DNA from: Phoebastria nigripes | Lineage: Eukaryota; Chordata; Aves; Procellariiformes; Diomedeidae | Assembly: GCA_035582835.1 (NCBI GenBank) | Contig: JAYKAV010000500.1 | Location: 1,346,928-1,410,927 of the forward strand | Length of the DNA stretch: 64,000 nt | Direction: 5' to 3' | Shown: piece by piece, positions 12,590-25,440 of the stretch | Layout of the letters: each line of letters begins with the position of its first letter | Position numbering within the stretch: the first letter of the stretch is position 1 | Position numbers and translations under genes: made by a program | The notes under the pieces: generated by a model | The model's input: the letters and a program-made list of their open reading frames with translations, nothing else | What the model was told of the DNA's origin: nothing | Databases searched by the model: none

Positions 12590-12760
12590 TGGCAGGGGTT
12601 TGTCTGAGCGCATAGCGGATACATTCAATGACAAGAGCTATAACATTCAATTTGTTGGATGCCACAATTAAACCTCAGCTTTTTCACCCAGCCATCTGAA
12701 AGCCAATTGCAAGTTGTCACTCAAGCAAGAATACATACAAACAAGGGCAGCACATAGCCC
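12590..12760. promoter_or_regulatory. Candidate conserved non-coding element
   Basis: Complex, repeat-free sequence with enhancer-like texture. ACATTCAAT occurs twice, at 12621-12629 and 12643-12651, 22 bases apart, which is about two helical turns. Homeodomain-like CAATTAAA (12665-12672) and a CCAATTG motif (12703-12709) follow. The role is inferred from texture only. Confidence 0.35.
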
Positions 12761-12769
12761 CGGATCCTA

Positions 12770-13110
12770 ACAATGTGATTTTCATCGCCTTACCAGTCTT
12801 TGGGGAGTCTTCAGCTTCCATCTGGAAGTACCTTCAACCCTTTCCAGCTACGGATCTTGAAATAGCTAGAACAGAGAGAAAACCAAAATTACACGGAGTT
12901 TATTGCCATTTCAGAAGGAAAAAAGTGTTTGAAAAAGTTTATTCAGGAAGCCAGGGGAAGTTAAGTGGGAGACATTTGCCATTTCATCAGTCTGTTGGTG
13001 ATAGCCATTCATGTCATAAATGGCTTGTGTCATTTGATGCCAAAAATAACACAATTTTCCTCCCCAAAGGCCTATAGGGTTTTTTTGCAATAAATGTTTA
13101 TTTGTTAATA
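12770..13110. promoter_or_regulatory. Candidate conserved non-coding element
   Basis: A continuation of the enhancer-like stretch. The inverted repeat GCCATT/AATGGC lies at 13004-13009 and 13019-13024. An open frame of 100 codons (12775-13077, plus) runs through it but has no recognisable domain, and its right part has AT-rich regulatory texture rather than coding texture. If alignment showed codon-pattern conservation, it would have to be reconsidered as an exon. Confidence 0.35.
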
Positions 13111-14910
13111 ATATACTTTAAACAGCCCAGTCTTGACCTCAAGCCTCCAAAAGAATCCATCTTCTCTCTGAAAAATCCTACAAAGTTTGTGTAATTTTTT
13201 CTGGGAAGGTGTAATTGATGGCGCAGTGAAGGGTAGTGTGTTTGCTTTAACTACTGCAGCTGCGTGGATTAACTGTTTATAAGGGCCTACTGTGCTTTGA
13301 ATGGCTACTTTCTTAGATTTCAAGCTTTAGTTGACAGCATTTCCTAATAGTTTCTTGGATTTGCTTAAGTTCGATCAGTAAAAATAAATTTCTGTGCTTA
13401 GCTCACCCATTGTTCTTTCCTCATTGCTGCTTTGAAAGCTTTTAAACATTGATTTGTAGGAGTTCGGTTTCATTGATTAGCCTGTGCGGTGCAACATTTC
13501 AAATGGAGATGACCAGGACAACTACCTGACAGAGCTGAGCCGGGGGGCTGATCTTGTTCCACATCTCATGTTGATTTCAGAAAAAATGTAAGGGAAATTT
13601 GGGTGCAGAGCACATAACCTGTATGCAAATATTTTTGACAGGCTTTCTCAAGTTAGTAATTGGGAGCTTCTAGAGTCTAACACAAAACTGGCAGGTATGA
13701 AATATGTGTGATTAAATATTTGAAAACTTAATAAAGGATTTTGTAAATATGCATAATATAGGAACTGTTGTTTTGAGAGAAAATAGTAAGTCAGGTAATT
13801 AATTTATAATATGTTGCACTGTTTTGAAATTGCCTTCCCAAAAGCTGGAGTTAGATTTCCACTGGCAAAGGGTTTGTGAAATGCCAGTGATGTGATCAGC
13901 AGGCTGGTAATGTAACAATTGTCTTTTCACTAAATCACCAACTACCACTGATTTAACCAATGTTAAATCACATTTTTCAGCTGCTTTTGTTCTGCCATCA
14001 ACCCCTCTGATCCTTCTCTCTTATGATTTTTCATGCGTACTTTTACTAAAAAAGCAAAGTATTAAGATATTTGTCAGAATTTTTTTGTTATTCCTTAAAT
14101 GAAAACATGGTTTTCTTGGAGAACTCTAGGGGACTTATTTTCTTTAAGATCATCTGAGTTATGGGAGAGAATTACACGTTTAATTTCTCAAAGCATTTCA
14201 GCTTAAAGTGCTAGTTTTTTCTCAGTCAGACAGGCACTTGGATAAAATAAGGAACAGTATGTGTAAAATGAATGGAATTTTTTTTTTTTAAGCATTTCAC
14301 ATTTGTGGAGCTAAATTATTTGGATAATATGCACACTCAAGTACTTTGTGTAAAACTTATTTTAGTGGGACTCCGTGGCACTAAATGGCACTAGTCATTT
14401 ACTGAGACTATGTTTGTAGTTTATTAATTGTGACAATTATATGATGCTTTAGAAATATATATTTTGAGAAGCATAGCTTCTAGCTTGGGCTGTGATCCTG
14501 CACATTAATAAGGTGGTTAATTTTACTCAGTCTTTTCAGTAGCTATTTACAAGGTAAAGTTACATGCACAACTAGGAGAAGAACTGTGGGCCTTAGGGTA
14601 ACTAAACTGCATGGCGAATGCTTATTTACTTCCCAGAGGCATTTTCTGGGGCAATCTGGGCCACAGTAACCTGAGCAACTCTCCTTTTCTGTGCTGGCAA
14701 AGGCTTGGCTAATCTTTGTGTCCGTTTTGGTTTTTGCAGGACAAACTTCTTGACCTTCAATTTAGCCTTTGTTGGATCAGTCCTGTTAAAGCAAGATCAC
14801 ATCCAAGCTCTCTTTCCCAAACTGAAAATATTTGAAAAATAGCTTTAAAACTTTGCATGGCTTCCTGCTATTCTGCTGCTTGGGGCACTGCTGGGGAGTC
14901 TGAGCCAGAC
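13111..14910. other. Gene-free AT-rich stretch, possibly with conserved patches
   Basis: AT-rich and almost free of simple repeats apart from a T-run at about 14279-14289. The near-palindrome TAATTGTGACAATTA at 14425-14439 has two 7-base arms around a single base and contains two inverted TAATTG homeodomain cores. No gene or repeat family is recognised. Confidence 0.4.
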
Positions 14911-14914
14911 CAAA

Positions 14915-15020
14915 TAGTCCCGCTGCTGCTCGGTGGCGGCTGGCCCCCCCGGGCCCGCGGTGCAGGCAGAGCTGCCTGCGGCCGCCGGGCGTGCAGAGAG
15001 TGACTGTCCAGCGGTAACAG
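14915..15020. promoter_or_regulatory. Small CpG-rich block
   Basis: About 11 CpG in about 90 bases, including CCCGCGG and GGCCGCCGGGCG words. Moderately GC-rich DNA continues to about 15640. It might be a minor CpG island. No exon can be defined. Confidence 0.3.
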
Positions 15021-15645
15021 CAGCGAGGGCAGCTCGTCCTCTCTTTCCTGGCCTTGACGTTTTTGAGTGCCGGGCTGCAGACATGCACACAGAGCAGCGC
15101 GGTGCATAGATGTGCACACGCAAGGGAGTGCCCGTGCCGTACAGCGAACATGTGTAACGCGACAGCGGGCGGCACAATGGCCTCCTTTGGCTCAAGAGTG
15201 ATGGCTGGGGTGTCTTGGGAAGGTTGGGGGACCACGGATGAGGACGTGAGTCCTGTGTTTGCCCAGGGACTGTGCTTGGTGTGGCTGGGGCAGGTGCATG
15301 CGTGTGGGCAGCTCACACTGCAGCCGCATGGCCATGCACGTGTCCAGCTGCAGGGTGTCCGGCAACAGTGGCGTCGGAGCCACCTCCTCTGCTCCAGGGT
15401 TCAGGGTCTTCTGATTGGGCAGAGTATCCTGTCCTCCTCTCTCCCCCGAAGAGACTATTGTGCAGACCTTGCGTGTGTCCTCTCAAGCCTTCCTCGGGAG
15501 AGCTCCTGCGCTGCCAGGGCTCCTCCGGTCACCCTGGCCTGTGTGACATGGGCTGGATCCTGACCTGCTCCCGGCCAAGCCCACGGCGTAGCGCACAGGT
15601 CCTGGCCGCCACGGCGGGCACGCAGGGGATGCAGACACTGACGCT
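15021..15645. other. GC-rich gene-free stretch
   Basis: GC-rich sequence with open frames overlapping on both strands (for example 15054-15563 plus and 14786-15316 minus). The overlap on opposite strands and the absence of a known domain argue against coding. Confidence 0.4.
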
Positions 15646-15649
15646 CCCC

Positions 15650-16420
15650 GACTCGCCCCTCCGGGCTCTGCTGAAGTTTCTCCTGATTCATTCCCGGCGG
15701 TGTGCGGTGATTCATGCTGTCAGCATCAGCTGCCTATTTGTGAAACCAAAAAGAAACAACCTGAAATTGGCTGAAACAGTCACATTACTAAGGCTAATAG
15801 GGGTTTGCTCCTGTAAGAGGATATTAAAAGTCTCCCTTTGTTTGTTGCACAGAGACTGAGCTTTGCCATTTTTTAGTCTTTTTGTCAGCTTACTTTGGTA
15901 TTAAAGCAACTGACATAACATTTAACTTTATCCTTGTGCATGAGCACTCCTGCTAATTAATTCAGTAACTCTTTTGACCTTCTGTTTAAAAGATCTCAAC
16001 TGATGCTGTTTCTGCACAGACACTGCCGTCCTTCAGGATCCTGAGCCGTTCATTTATTATGAGCATAGCTATAGGGTAGATGGCTTGCATCTTTGTGCCG
16101 TTATATTCTTGTAATAGCTAACATTAACAAAGTTAAATGGACAAATGAACAAGAGAAAGAGAAGAAAAGCAAAGGAGCAATTAAATGTAACTTTTCATCA
16201 TGAAAAGGATTTCACTGGTTTATCTTCTAATAAGATTATGTCACTGACACAAGTACCTAGGAGCCCTTGATTGACAGCCTCCTGTACTTTTATCAGGCAG
16301 TGTGACACTAAACCTCGGGGCCTTTTGTCCGATAGAGTGAGCTCACGGAAACTTGCCATCCTAATCCCCTTATTCATGTCAAGCACAGAAAAGAAGTCCT
16401 GATCGGATGGCACCTTACAA
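15650..16420. promoter_or_regulatory. Candidate conserved non-coding element block
   Basis: A long stretch of complex sequence lacking simple repeats. CTAATTAATTCAG at 15953-15965 offers paired homeodomain cores. The part at 16190-16400 includes TTGATTGACAG (16268-16278), which combines PBX- and MEIS-like cores. The texture fits a distal enhancer of a developmental gene. This is inference. Confidence 0.35.
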
Positions 16421-19400
16421 CAGTGTCACCTCCACCCCCTCATCACTGGATGGACATGGGACATCCCCTGCTTTGTTTGCTGTCTGCGCTTTGCTCTGTC
16501 AGAGCAGAGCTGCTGCCTGCTGTATTACACAGCCCTGCTCCCGATTCCTGGGAGCTGGGACTACTGCATGGGTTTCACGTATCCTGCCTTGCACTGCCCT
16601 GCATGACATGTGTTTGCTGTCCTGCATCCATCCAGGGGAAGCTGTCTATGTGGTGCAGAAAAATCCCAGGGAGGTGGTAGGAGGATTCACAGGCTAACTT
16701 TTTTTGTTTGGATCTTCCTTTTGTTTCTCTAACAAAAGTAACGCCTTTAAAGGAAATATTTCCTTTTGCATCGTGTATGTAAGACCATGTAGTGAAATGT
16801 ATCACTAAGCTTCTTCAAACCTTCCATCCAGAAAAAGGAGTAAGTGGAACTAAAAAAACCTATCTTTTCAGAAGCATAGGATCAACTTGACCTGCAAAAT
16901 ACTGTTGTTGCTCAGTGGTAATTATTATTGGGTGTAATACTTCCCAAAGCTCAGAACAGAGTTTTATGTCCTCCTCAAAGCGTGGGTACCTATAGAATTC
17001 ACTCCTAAGTGTCGTAGAAGTCAGCAATTCATCCCAATCACTGGTATTATAAGTTTCATAGCTCCGGCCCTTTCTTAGTTGTAGGAATTCCTTTGTGCGT
17101 ATCCCTGCGGTAACCTATTTCAACTAGCGGTTCCCTGTGGTGCTTTATTTACTTGTCCAACTGTTTGGAAGTCTGTTAGTCTAAAGATCAGATGCTCTGA
17201 AACAAATCTTATTACTTTAACCAGCTCTGCAAATTCTTCTTTCTCCATTTTTATTGACTTCTCTTCAGCTAGAACTAATACACATGCAGCAGGTGGGCAA
17301 GTATGTCTCTCAAAGTTTAGCCTCTCAGATTTAACATGAGAAACTATAAATCTTTTTGTTTTCCTTGGAAAATGTGGGAAACCACAGGTATTTGAAGAGT
17401 TGCCTCCTCGGTGGATTTGTGAAGTTTATACTGGTTGCTGTAATTTTTGAAACAGAAGTCTGGGAAATTTTAAAAGAATGCTGCATTCTGGGGGACAGAC
17501 TAATTATTTTTTTCTCGTGTTAAGTATTTTTTCAAGCTGTAATCAAAAGCAGGGGAATGGGAAAGTTTTAAGATTTTTTTCCTTTCATCCAGCCTGGCGC
17601 TACTGGTAGAGATACTAAGAGTAAAACTTCCTTCAACTAATCTGCTACAAGCTGGTTCAGTCGGCACTACTCACCAGTCCTAGTTTCAGAAGGCGTGTCC
17701 AGCTCCTCTGTATTTTTCATCTCTATGCACATTTTTAAAGTAATTTTAGATGTTAAAAGTCAGTGCTAATTAAATGTTTTAAGAAATTATCTTTCAGGAA
17801 TTCCCCTTTCTCCTCCCCGTCCCCCCGCCCAGTCTCCTGGCGACCTCGTGCTCCCCAGTTTGAGCACACATTTCGTCTTCGGGAGATGTTTGCATCTCTC
17901 GTGGCACTTTCCTCCAGCAGATATCAAAGTCCTCTGCAAAGCGACCTGCCCAGGGTTCCTGCAGGCTGGGGCCTGTCCCGGGCACGCTCATCCCTGGGAC
18001 ACACTGTTTCTTCCCATGTCTTCTGAGGACCGGGCTGCACCAGGAGTCGGGATGGGATAGTTCTCATGTCTGGGGTGTGCAGAGCAGTTCGCTGCTGCTT
18101 TGCCTGGATTTGTTTTTCCACCTTAAGCACCAGCGACTGCCCTCATACAGTGCAAACAAGGGAACGTACACACTGCCTTATTTAAAAAAAAACCAGCAAG
18201 TGAAGGAATCTACGAGGTAGCGGCCTTCCTTTAGCAGAGCATGTTTGCTTTAAACACACAGCTCTGCACGAATCTCAGAATCAGTTATCAGGTATCAGTT
18301 TGGCAGCAGTCTCTGCCGCAAGGACAGGACTGAATGTAGTGAGCTGAAAACAGTTTTAAATATCCAGCTAACCGGTGAGGCTGGTGAAGGAGTCTATAAA
18401 ATGTCTGTAAACTCTTAAGGTCAGTTAACTAATAGGTGAATTGCGGCAGACAGCGTGATGTCAGGTTGTGCTTGGGGATAAGGTTCAGTAAAACTGTAAA
18501 TGGCCCTTAAAACATCAGACTTCCCAAAGAAAGCCTCACTGAAATGCAAGAACAGGAGTATTTTAACACATCAGAAATGTTAATTGCAAACCAAAGTGAT
18601 GTGGTACGAGGCTGTGTGTATTTCAGAAAAGGTGAGTTCAGAAAGCAATCTGGGATCCCATCAATCTCATGGGTTTAACGTTGTGAAACTTTGGGGCTCT
18701 TCACTGCTGCAGTTGGTGCATAGGAGGCAGTAGCTCCGTTAGCAGGGGTGCCTGTGTAGGGCATCCTGCAGTAACAAAGAACAGGTCTCTTTCAGAGGGA
18801 CATAGGCAATGCAGCATGTTATGCATCTTCCAGAGGCAACCAAACCCTGTCCTCACAACATGCCCTGAAGCTTTACACAACAGCTCCTCAGCTGCTCTTG
18901 GCACGTCCTGCCCTTCTCTGAGCAAGAGGGTCAGTAAACGGGGGAAACAACCATCCACCCACAGCGAGTCCGGGATGCTGTTTCTGTGTTAGCAGCACTT
19001 GATGCTAAAGTGTTCCCATTGAAAGAAAAATAACTTCTGTTTGGGCCAAAAAAAAAAAAAAAAAACCTTTGGGGATTGAATTTCAGAGCCTCCCTGCCTT
19101 CCTCTCAGCCCCCTCCGAAGGCTGAAATGATTTGTGTGCAAGGGCCTGTGACCCAGGGAGGCATCGAACAGCAGAGAAGGGAAACATTTGGAGTTCAGAG
19201 GGACAGTGGGTCTTGATGACCAGCATAAGACAATGCAGATGTTTCAGATCATGAGGTCTCTGATGATGACGAGAAAATGCCCCCAGCAGCCTACAGGCTG
19301 GGTTCTTCTGTATGGTCCTTTTTTATTTTCCTTGGTGTAGTGATGCCGCATCTGACAGGATTAAGTTTTCGGGATTTATTGTGGAAGAATCTCTGTGCTT

Positions 19401-19985
19401 ATTGTATTAGGTAGCTCTGAAAAGTAGGGTGGGATTTTAATTTCTCCCTGAAATCTCCCAGAGCTCACAAGCTCCGTCCCGTGTGTGTTGGCGGTGGCAG
19501 GGGGTACCCAGACCGGCTGTGTGTGCTGCAAGCCCTGGCAGTGGCCCGCGGAGGAGGGTTGTCTGCAGAGGAGCAGAGCCAGAGGAGCGATAGTTTTTGG
19601 ACAAGAGTCCAACAATAACTGCATGTCCCATTGCCTTGTCTGATATAAACAGAGATTTCCTGGAAAGAGGACAGATTCTGGGACAAGGAAAGAAAAATAC
19701 TGGCGAAGGGGAGAAGGAGGAGGAATTGTTCAGGATCCTAACTCAGCAGTAGGTCTGCCGAGTGCCTGTGATGCTGGCCGCTCCCCACAGCAGCTCTCTC
19801 TGCCTGGTGCCTGCCTGTTGATCGCAGCGTTCCTGCACACGGGAGGAATGGAGAGAAACCGTGGGGCAGCACCAAACCCTGTGGATGGGAGCTCTGAGAC
19901 CCAGCTCTGTGAGTGGATTTGAACCCGCATTGCAGCCAGGGCAAAGCATTTCTCAGCATCACGGCTGCCGGGCCAGAGAGTCGTA
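16421..19985. other. Gene-free stretch, nothing assigned
   Basis: Mixed composition. A GC-richer patch lies at about 17815-18060, and an 18-base A-run at 19048-19065. No coding frame longer than about 90 codons, no repeat family and no RNA gene is recognised. Confidence 0.45.
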
Positions 19986-20714
19986 TGAATTTTACACCTC
20001 AGCTCTGCTGTGAAAAAGTGTACCAGCATCATATACATAAGGTATATACAAGCAACAGGAGAACGGTGTAGGCTGCGGGACCCCAAGTTGGGGAAACAAT
20101 GCCCGACTNTATCTGGTTTGAAGCTTAGTACACGAGAAACAGCAGACAGCAGTCCCGCTGTGCTTGGGTGTGTGCTGGGGTCTCTGCCGGAGGGAGACCC
20201 TGTCCGTGCCCAGGCCCCAGTGCAGGGCTCTGGTCCCTGGGGCTGCGCGAGGCTCAAGGACAGCTCCCGGCCGTCGTCCCATGGGGGCCATGGCCTCAGC
20301 CCCAGGTGGGAAGCACAGCAGGAAGATGCCCAGGAGACCGCCCTGCGGCACCAAGGCAGGCATGGGCTGAGCAAGCACCTCACACCCTCACCAGGCAGTC
20401 CCCACTGCGACTGGAAGCGGCGGTGGGCACCCTTGCCTAGAGGGGACTCCCCGAAGACATGGAGGAAAGCCCCATCCCGCACTGCCACCGGAGCAGGGTG
20501 AGCAGTGGGGCTGGGTGTGGGCTCGCTTCACCAGGTCTGCTGCAGCCACTGCTGCACCAGCAAATCCCGAATTACATGTCGGCAGGGAGGAGAGAGGAGA
20601 CAGATTTTAAAATGTTGTTTGCTTAAAAAAAAAAAAAATTGTCTGTTGGCTGGAGGGAGTGCAGAGGCCGTGCAAGGTCTGCTGGGCATCTGTCTCGCTG
20701 GGAGGAGGATGGCT
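19986..20714. other. GC-rich gene-free stretch with poly(A) run
   Basis: GC-rich DNA in which both strands are open for long distances (252 codons on minus, 163 on plus). No recognisable protein is encoded. An A14 run at 20625-20638 separates it from the CpG-rich block to the right. Confidence 0.4.
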
Positions 20715-20900
20715 CCCCACGTCCGCTGCGTGCAGCAGGAGGGGGTGAAGAAGGGGCTGCAGCGGGGGTGGCCGGAGCTGCCTCCTGCTGCCGCCCTCAG
20801 CGCGAGGCCCGAGCGCCCAATCCTCCCCAGCCCCTCACCACGGCTCCGGGCGCCGGCTGCGGAGCGCCGCGAGCGCCAGGGAGAGGCAGCAGCGGTGGGT
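20715..20900. promoter_or_regulatory. Small CpG island
   Basis: About 20 CpG in about 190 bases by hand count, with clusters such as GCGCCGCGAGCGCC near 20873-20886. GC is well above neighbouring DNA. It could be the promoter of an unannotated transcript, but no TATA box or strong splice donor was identified. Confidence 0.45.
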
Positions 20901-23900
20901 TTGTATCTTGGCACCTCTGTGAGGGGGACTCTGGCTGGAGCGATTCCTGTGGACGCTGCCAAGCTGGAGCCTGGCAGAAGAGTGAGAATTTCCTAACTGT
21001 GACAAATGCCTGCCTGAAAAAATGTGTCTTTATTTACCAGTGGTGCGTTCAATTAGCCTATGTTTTGGAAAAGCTATCTCGTCCCTCTGACAGTCTCCCC
21101 TGCGATTTGAACCACCTCTTCTCAGAAAAAGGCTAGAAAATGGTTTGCTTTAAAAAGATTTAGGAACCCCGTATTTCTGGTGCCCCACTTTGCAGCCCAG
21201 CTTTGACTTCTTCTGATGCTAACTGTCACGGGAACTTTCCTTCTTGGCTGTATATGCTACCGAGAGAGCCTCATAAGCGAAGCTTTTCATTGCCTTTTAT
21301 ATCTGATGGTAAGTTATTGTTTTCTTATCGGGTATAACTAAAAAAATGAAAACCAGAACATGGTCCCCAGAGAACCTCTATCACGAGAGGTTATAATTAA
21401 GAAAACGCTTCCCTGATCTGTTGTGATTTTGAAAAAAGTGAGTACCACCTCGGCATGATTTCTCACCAGTGAGANGGATGCAGCTTTGCCTTTTGATTTT
21501 GGCATTCAGAGTTGGGCTTATAATGGAAACTGAGCATGGCCTTTATTATCATTATGGTTGAAAGAGCATTATTTAAGGGCACAACTGAACTTTTGTAAGC
21601 ATATGCTGGAACATACACTTAAAATATTAAAGAGAAGTTTTCAATAACAATTGTGTTTAGAAACAAATGATCTTGGTTTTCCATCTCTGGGCTGTTCTGT
21701 GTGAAGCCAAATGATCGCTGTTCCAGGGATACCGTCCTTCTGCAGCATTGAGTTTGGAGTTTCAGACACAAGAGAAGCAAACTGCCTACTTTAAAATGGT
21801 GCTGAGCTAGCAACAATGCTTCTGAGTCCAAAACAGCTTCACAAAGTACCATCTCTGGTAATCAGCTGATTTTTTTAGGTCATATGTAAATTAAGAACAC
21901 ATCTGCTTTCCATATGTCCCACATACACAGCTTACATATGTTTTTGGATGTATTATCTTAATCATATTTATTGGCCAAAGCAAAAAAATTGAAGTTTAAA
22001 ATATTTTTGGATTCATAATATTATAAAACCAACAACTATAAAGCAAATGAGTCATGTACTACACTCCAGTTATAGTGTACAATTACGACATGTATTTAAG
22101 GGCTATATTTCTTAGCTGGAGAGAAATCTATAGGCAACAATGCTATCTCTCCTGTATTTTTGTCTAACAGAGATCTAAAGAAAAATTAATTACACTTCTT
22201 TGACTGATTGTTATTCTGCTGAAGTATGGTTCTAATCCTTATTAACATTCTCTAAAGTCATGCATGAAATATGACTTTTGCACCACACTCTGTGGCATAT
22301 GTTTTCTCTTTCCAGCGTATTTTTCAAACTATCTTCAACCCTCACTGCTGTTCATTATTTTAAGATAGGTTTAAAGTTTGCCACAGTCTCAAAACTGATC
22401 CAGTACAGAGCGTTGCAAGGGAAAAAAAATGACACATCATTCTGCTCATGAACACAAATTGCTTCTGATTATTTAGCTTTGAATGTTCTCCTCATACTGT
22501 TTTTATTAAAAGCCCCAGTATATTTACTCTTGATAGTGTCTTCAATTAAGTTAAAAAGAGTCCCTTTTCTATAGCAGTATGTAAAAAAAATAGTTGTTAC
22601 AACCGCAAAATTACCGAAAAAACCTGGTTCTAGTAAAGTACTACTTCAGTTCAACAACCACAGCACGAAGTTTGCTGTTTTCTTGTAAACTTTCCAACCA
22701 TTAGATAAACAGTGTCTGTATCTTCACATCCAAAGAAGCACCCTCTCTTTGTTTAAGGACAGTTGTTTTCCTGCAGCTCTCTGCAAAATATGTACCCCAT
22801 TAATCCATTTATCAATATGGAAAACTTGTCCATTCGGATTTAGAGTGACTCTTTTTGACCAGTGGTGAGTAGGTCTTTGCTCCAGGAACAATTTTGGTAA
22901 CAAATTGCTAAATGACTTAGGCAGAGCGCTCTGGCTCTGTTCATTTGCCTCCTTGTGAGTGCAGTTAATTTAAGCTGTGACAAGGGGAAGGAAAGTTGTT
23001 ACAAGTGGGATCCTGTGACTTCAGCACACATTGCACACAGCCAGGAATGTTTTCCTTTTCCTTTTATAAAATAGTGATTTAGGAAAATGGTCTAAGTTTA
23101 GCAGTTTCTGGAGCTTCTACTCTGTTGGCTTCACAATAACTGATTTTTCTTTTGAAAACATTGTCTTTTAGTGCTGTGATGTCACAGCCTAATATTGTAC
23201 AAAGGCGTAACTGGACTAAACATGTCAGGAACATGTCAGTAACTTTCCATAAATTATTCAGTCTCTTTGGGAAAACCCCTAATTATGTGTTAACTCATTT
23301 TCTACTTCAGAGAAGTTTTGTCTTGAACTTCGGAGTCCAACTGCTGGGGAGCTTTTATTTCTTTTTTTGTTTTTTTGGGTTACTGTATTTCTGCTTAAAA
23401 TTCTCTGTGCGTGAGCTCTGACAGAGAACTGCAAGGATCTGGCAGAAATGGGATGGCAGAAATCAAAGAATGGACTAGGGCAAGGGAGTCGGCTTTAAAC
23501 TCATTTAGAAATATCCTGGAAGCATGCAGGATGCGAACATCTCTGCAGAGCCGCGCTCCTTCCTCCGCTAAGAGCAACTGCCGTGCATCCCTGAATGAAT
23601 ACTTTACATGCTCCAGGCTATAAAGCTGTTTGTGCTTTGAAGGCAATGGGGTACGGAGGAAAGGACTGTTTGAAACATGTCACTTTGAACTGTGTTGGAG
23701 GGTCCCAGGGAGCTGGCCACCTCCGTCCGCCCCTGTTCCCTCAGAGGTCTGGTTCCAGTCTGCGAGCCCTGGAGCCAGCCCCATAGTCTGGTCAGGTGGC
23801 CCCACTGTGAGATGTCAGGCTGATAAGTGAAAGTAGAGACATTCGAGTGAAGATCAAGAGTTTACTGCTTGAACTGCATCTCTTGCTATATGTAACAGTT

Positions 23901-25310
23901 CAATATGGTAACAAAAGGGTTTTCCTGCCTGCAGAGACAGATGCTGCCTTTTCAAAATGTTGCTTTACATTTGAAGCCTCAGCATATGCTGTAATAAAGG
24001 CCATCCTGAAACTTCAATGGATTGCATCATGAGGAAATTCAGAGAGGAAGGAGCTTTAGGTGGATCTGCAGAATCTTTTATGAACTAATACCCCATGAAA
24101 AAAACGGGACTATCAAGCAGGGGTCAGTCACAGCTTGGGATGGGTGCTGTCTTGTGTTTTAGCTACGCTAGCATTCCTGCCAAGACGACCTGATAGGGGA
24201 ACGGGGGCTGGGATGCTGCTAAAACACCCGAATTGCGGTGTTGCGGAGGAAACAAAAGAACCCAAAATCTTGATCCTACATTTCCTGCCTAAGGGGTGCA
24301 TCATTCCTATTAGCTGATATGCAGAAGTTATGCAGGTACAGGACTGCCACATTTAGCCAGNTGCTGTACCAAGAAGTGGGAAATAACTGAATCTTCCTCT
24401 CGGAGTGAATCTGTGTGCATCTTCTATATTACTGTGACTCGGGAGGCAGATGTGAGCATACTTCTTTGGCTGTTCTGCTGCAGTGCATCACCTTCGCTGC
24501 AGTTTTCTCCCCTTTCTCCTCACTGTCTCTGCTCTTCCAGACAAGTCAAAGACTTGCAGCTTAAGAAAGCAAGCGACCAGAGGCAGGGACGTTATCCTGG
24601 CTCCCTCCCCGAGGGATGTTAGGGCAGCACTCACCGTGTCTTCTGAGCAGGGAAGGGTGAGAAACATTTCCCTTGACTTTTTATTTCAAAGCTGTTGTTT
24701 TCAATATGCTTTTGCATATCCTTTCTGAAATGGCCTGGCAATTAAGCTTTACTTGTACACGTGTTTGTGAAAAATAAAACAAATAAACTCTTGTTTATTC
24801 TTCAAAATGAATCTCACCACATGCGTTTAGAAATGCCATGATGGTTGGGAACAGAAGTTGTCCAAAGCAATGCATGGATGCAGCATACTGTGACTTATGG
24901 TGGATAATAAACAGAGTACAAATGCTGGGCTTGGAATACGGAAAATGTGCAAAAAAAAAGATACAGAGTAATTCTGGTAAGGAAGAGAGGTTGCAAAGAG
25001 GGATGTTTACTCTGATTACCCATAACGAATAAATAGAGAACCCTCTGACCTGCAGAAAGGGTGTAATCAACAGATATGCTACTTGTTTTTAGTAATTTGC
25101 TCTGTGACAATTTTGAATGGAGGAAAGGCTGTAAATTTCTGTTTGTTTTAGTACTGACAGTAGGGAGCAGTACTAAGCTGGCTGCCAGCTAGAGTCACAT
25201 GGGCTGGAATGAATTCATGCTTAAAAACGCAAGAATTTTTAAAAGAAAATATTTTATGCCTGGTATTTGAGTTCAGTTTGTCTTATGCTGGGATTTTGTA
25301 GAGGTTAGAT
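20901..25310. other. Gene-free stretch, nothing assigned
   Basis: Mostly AT-rich. A small inverted repeat, AACCTCT/AGAGGTT, lies at 21373-21379 and 21386-21392. The part from about 21880 to 22700 is complex and repeat-free and could hide conserved elements, but nothing specific can be pointed to. No gene is recognised. Confidence 0.45.
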
Positions 25311-25440
25311 TTGTAATTTCACGTTTTTACAGCCAAATTTTTGTCTCACAGCAGTGTAAATCTACAAGACTTTCACTGAAGCAGGGCAAAGCCAGTGTGA
25401 AGTTTATGCAACTTTATCTGGCTCAGACCTTCCAGAAAAG
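25311..25440. repeat. Possible ancient amniote repeat fragment
   Basis: The segment around 25333-25420 (ACAGCCAAATTTTTGTCTCA, then CAGTGTAAATCTACA) resembles, from memory, the old amniote repeat consensus containing 'gatctcactgacactggtgtaaatctggagtaactcc'. Divergence is high. A profile search against amniote repeat libraries would decide. Confidence 0.3.

Noticed and set aside
19255..19300. C-box-like TGATGATGA suggesting a box C/D snoRNA
   Set aside because: No properly placed D box or terminal stem could be found.
19730..20488. 252-codon minus-strand open frame
   Set aside because: GC-rich stop-poor DNA; the opposite strand is open as well; no known domain and an N inside.
21373..21392. 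7-bp hairpin AACCTCT/AGAGGTT
   Set aside because: Too short for a microRNA precursor or a functional RNA call.
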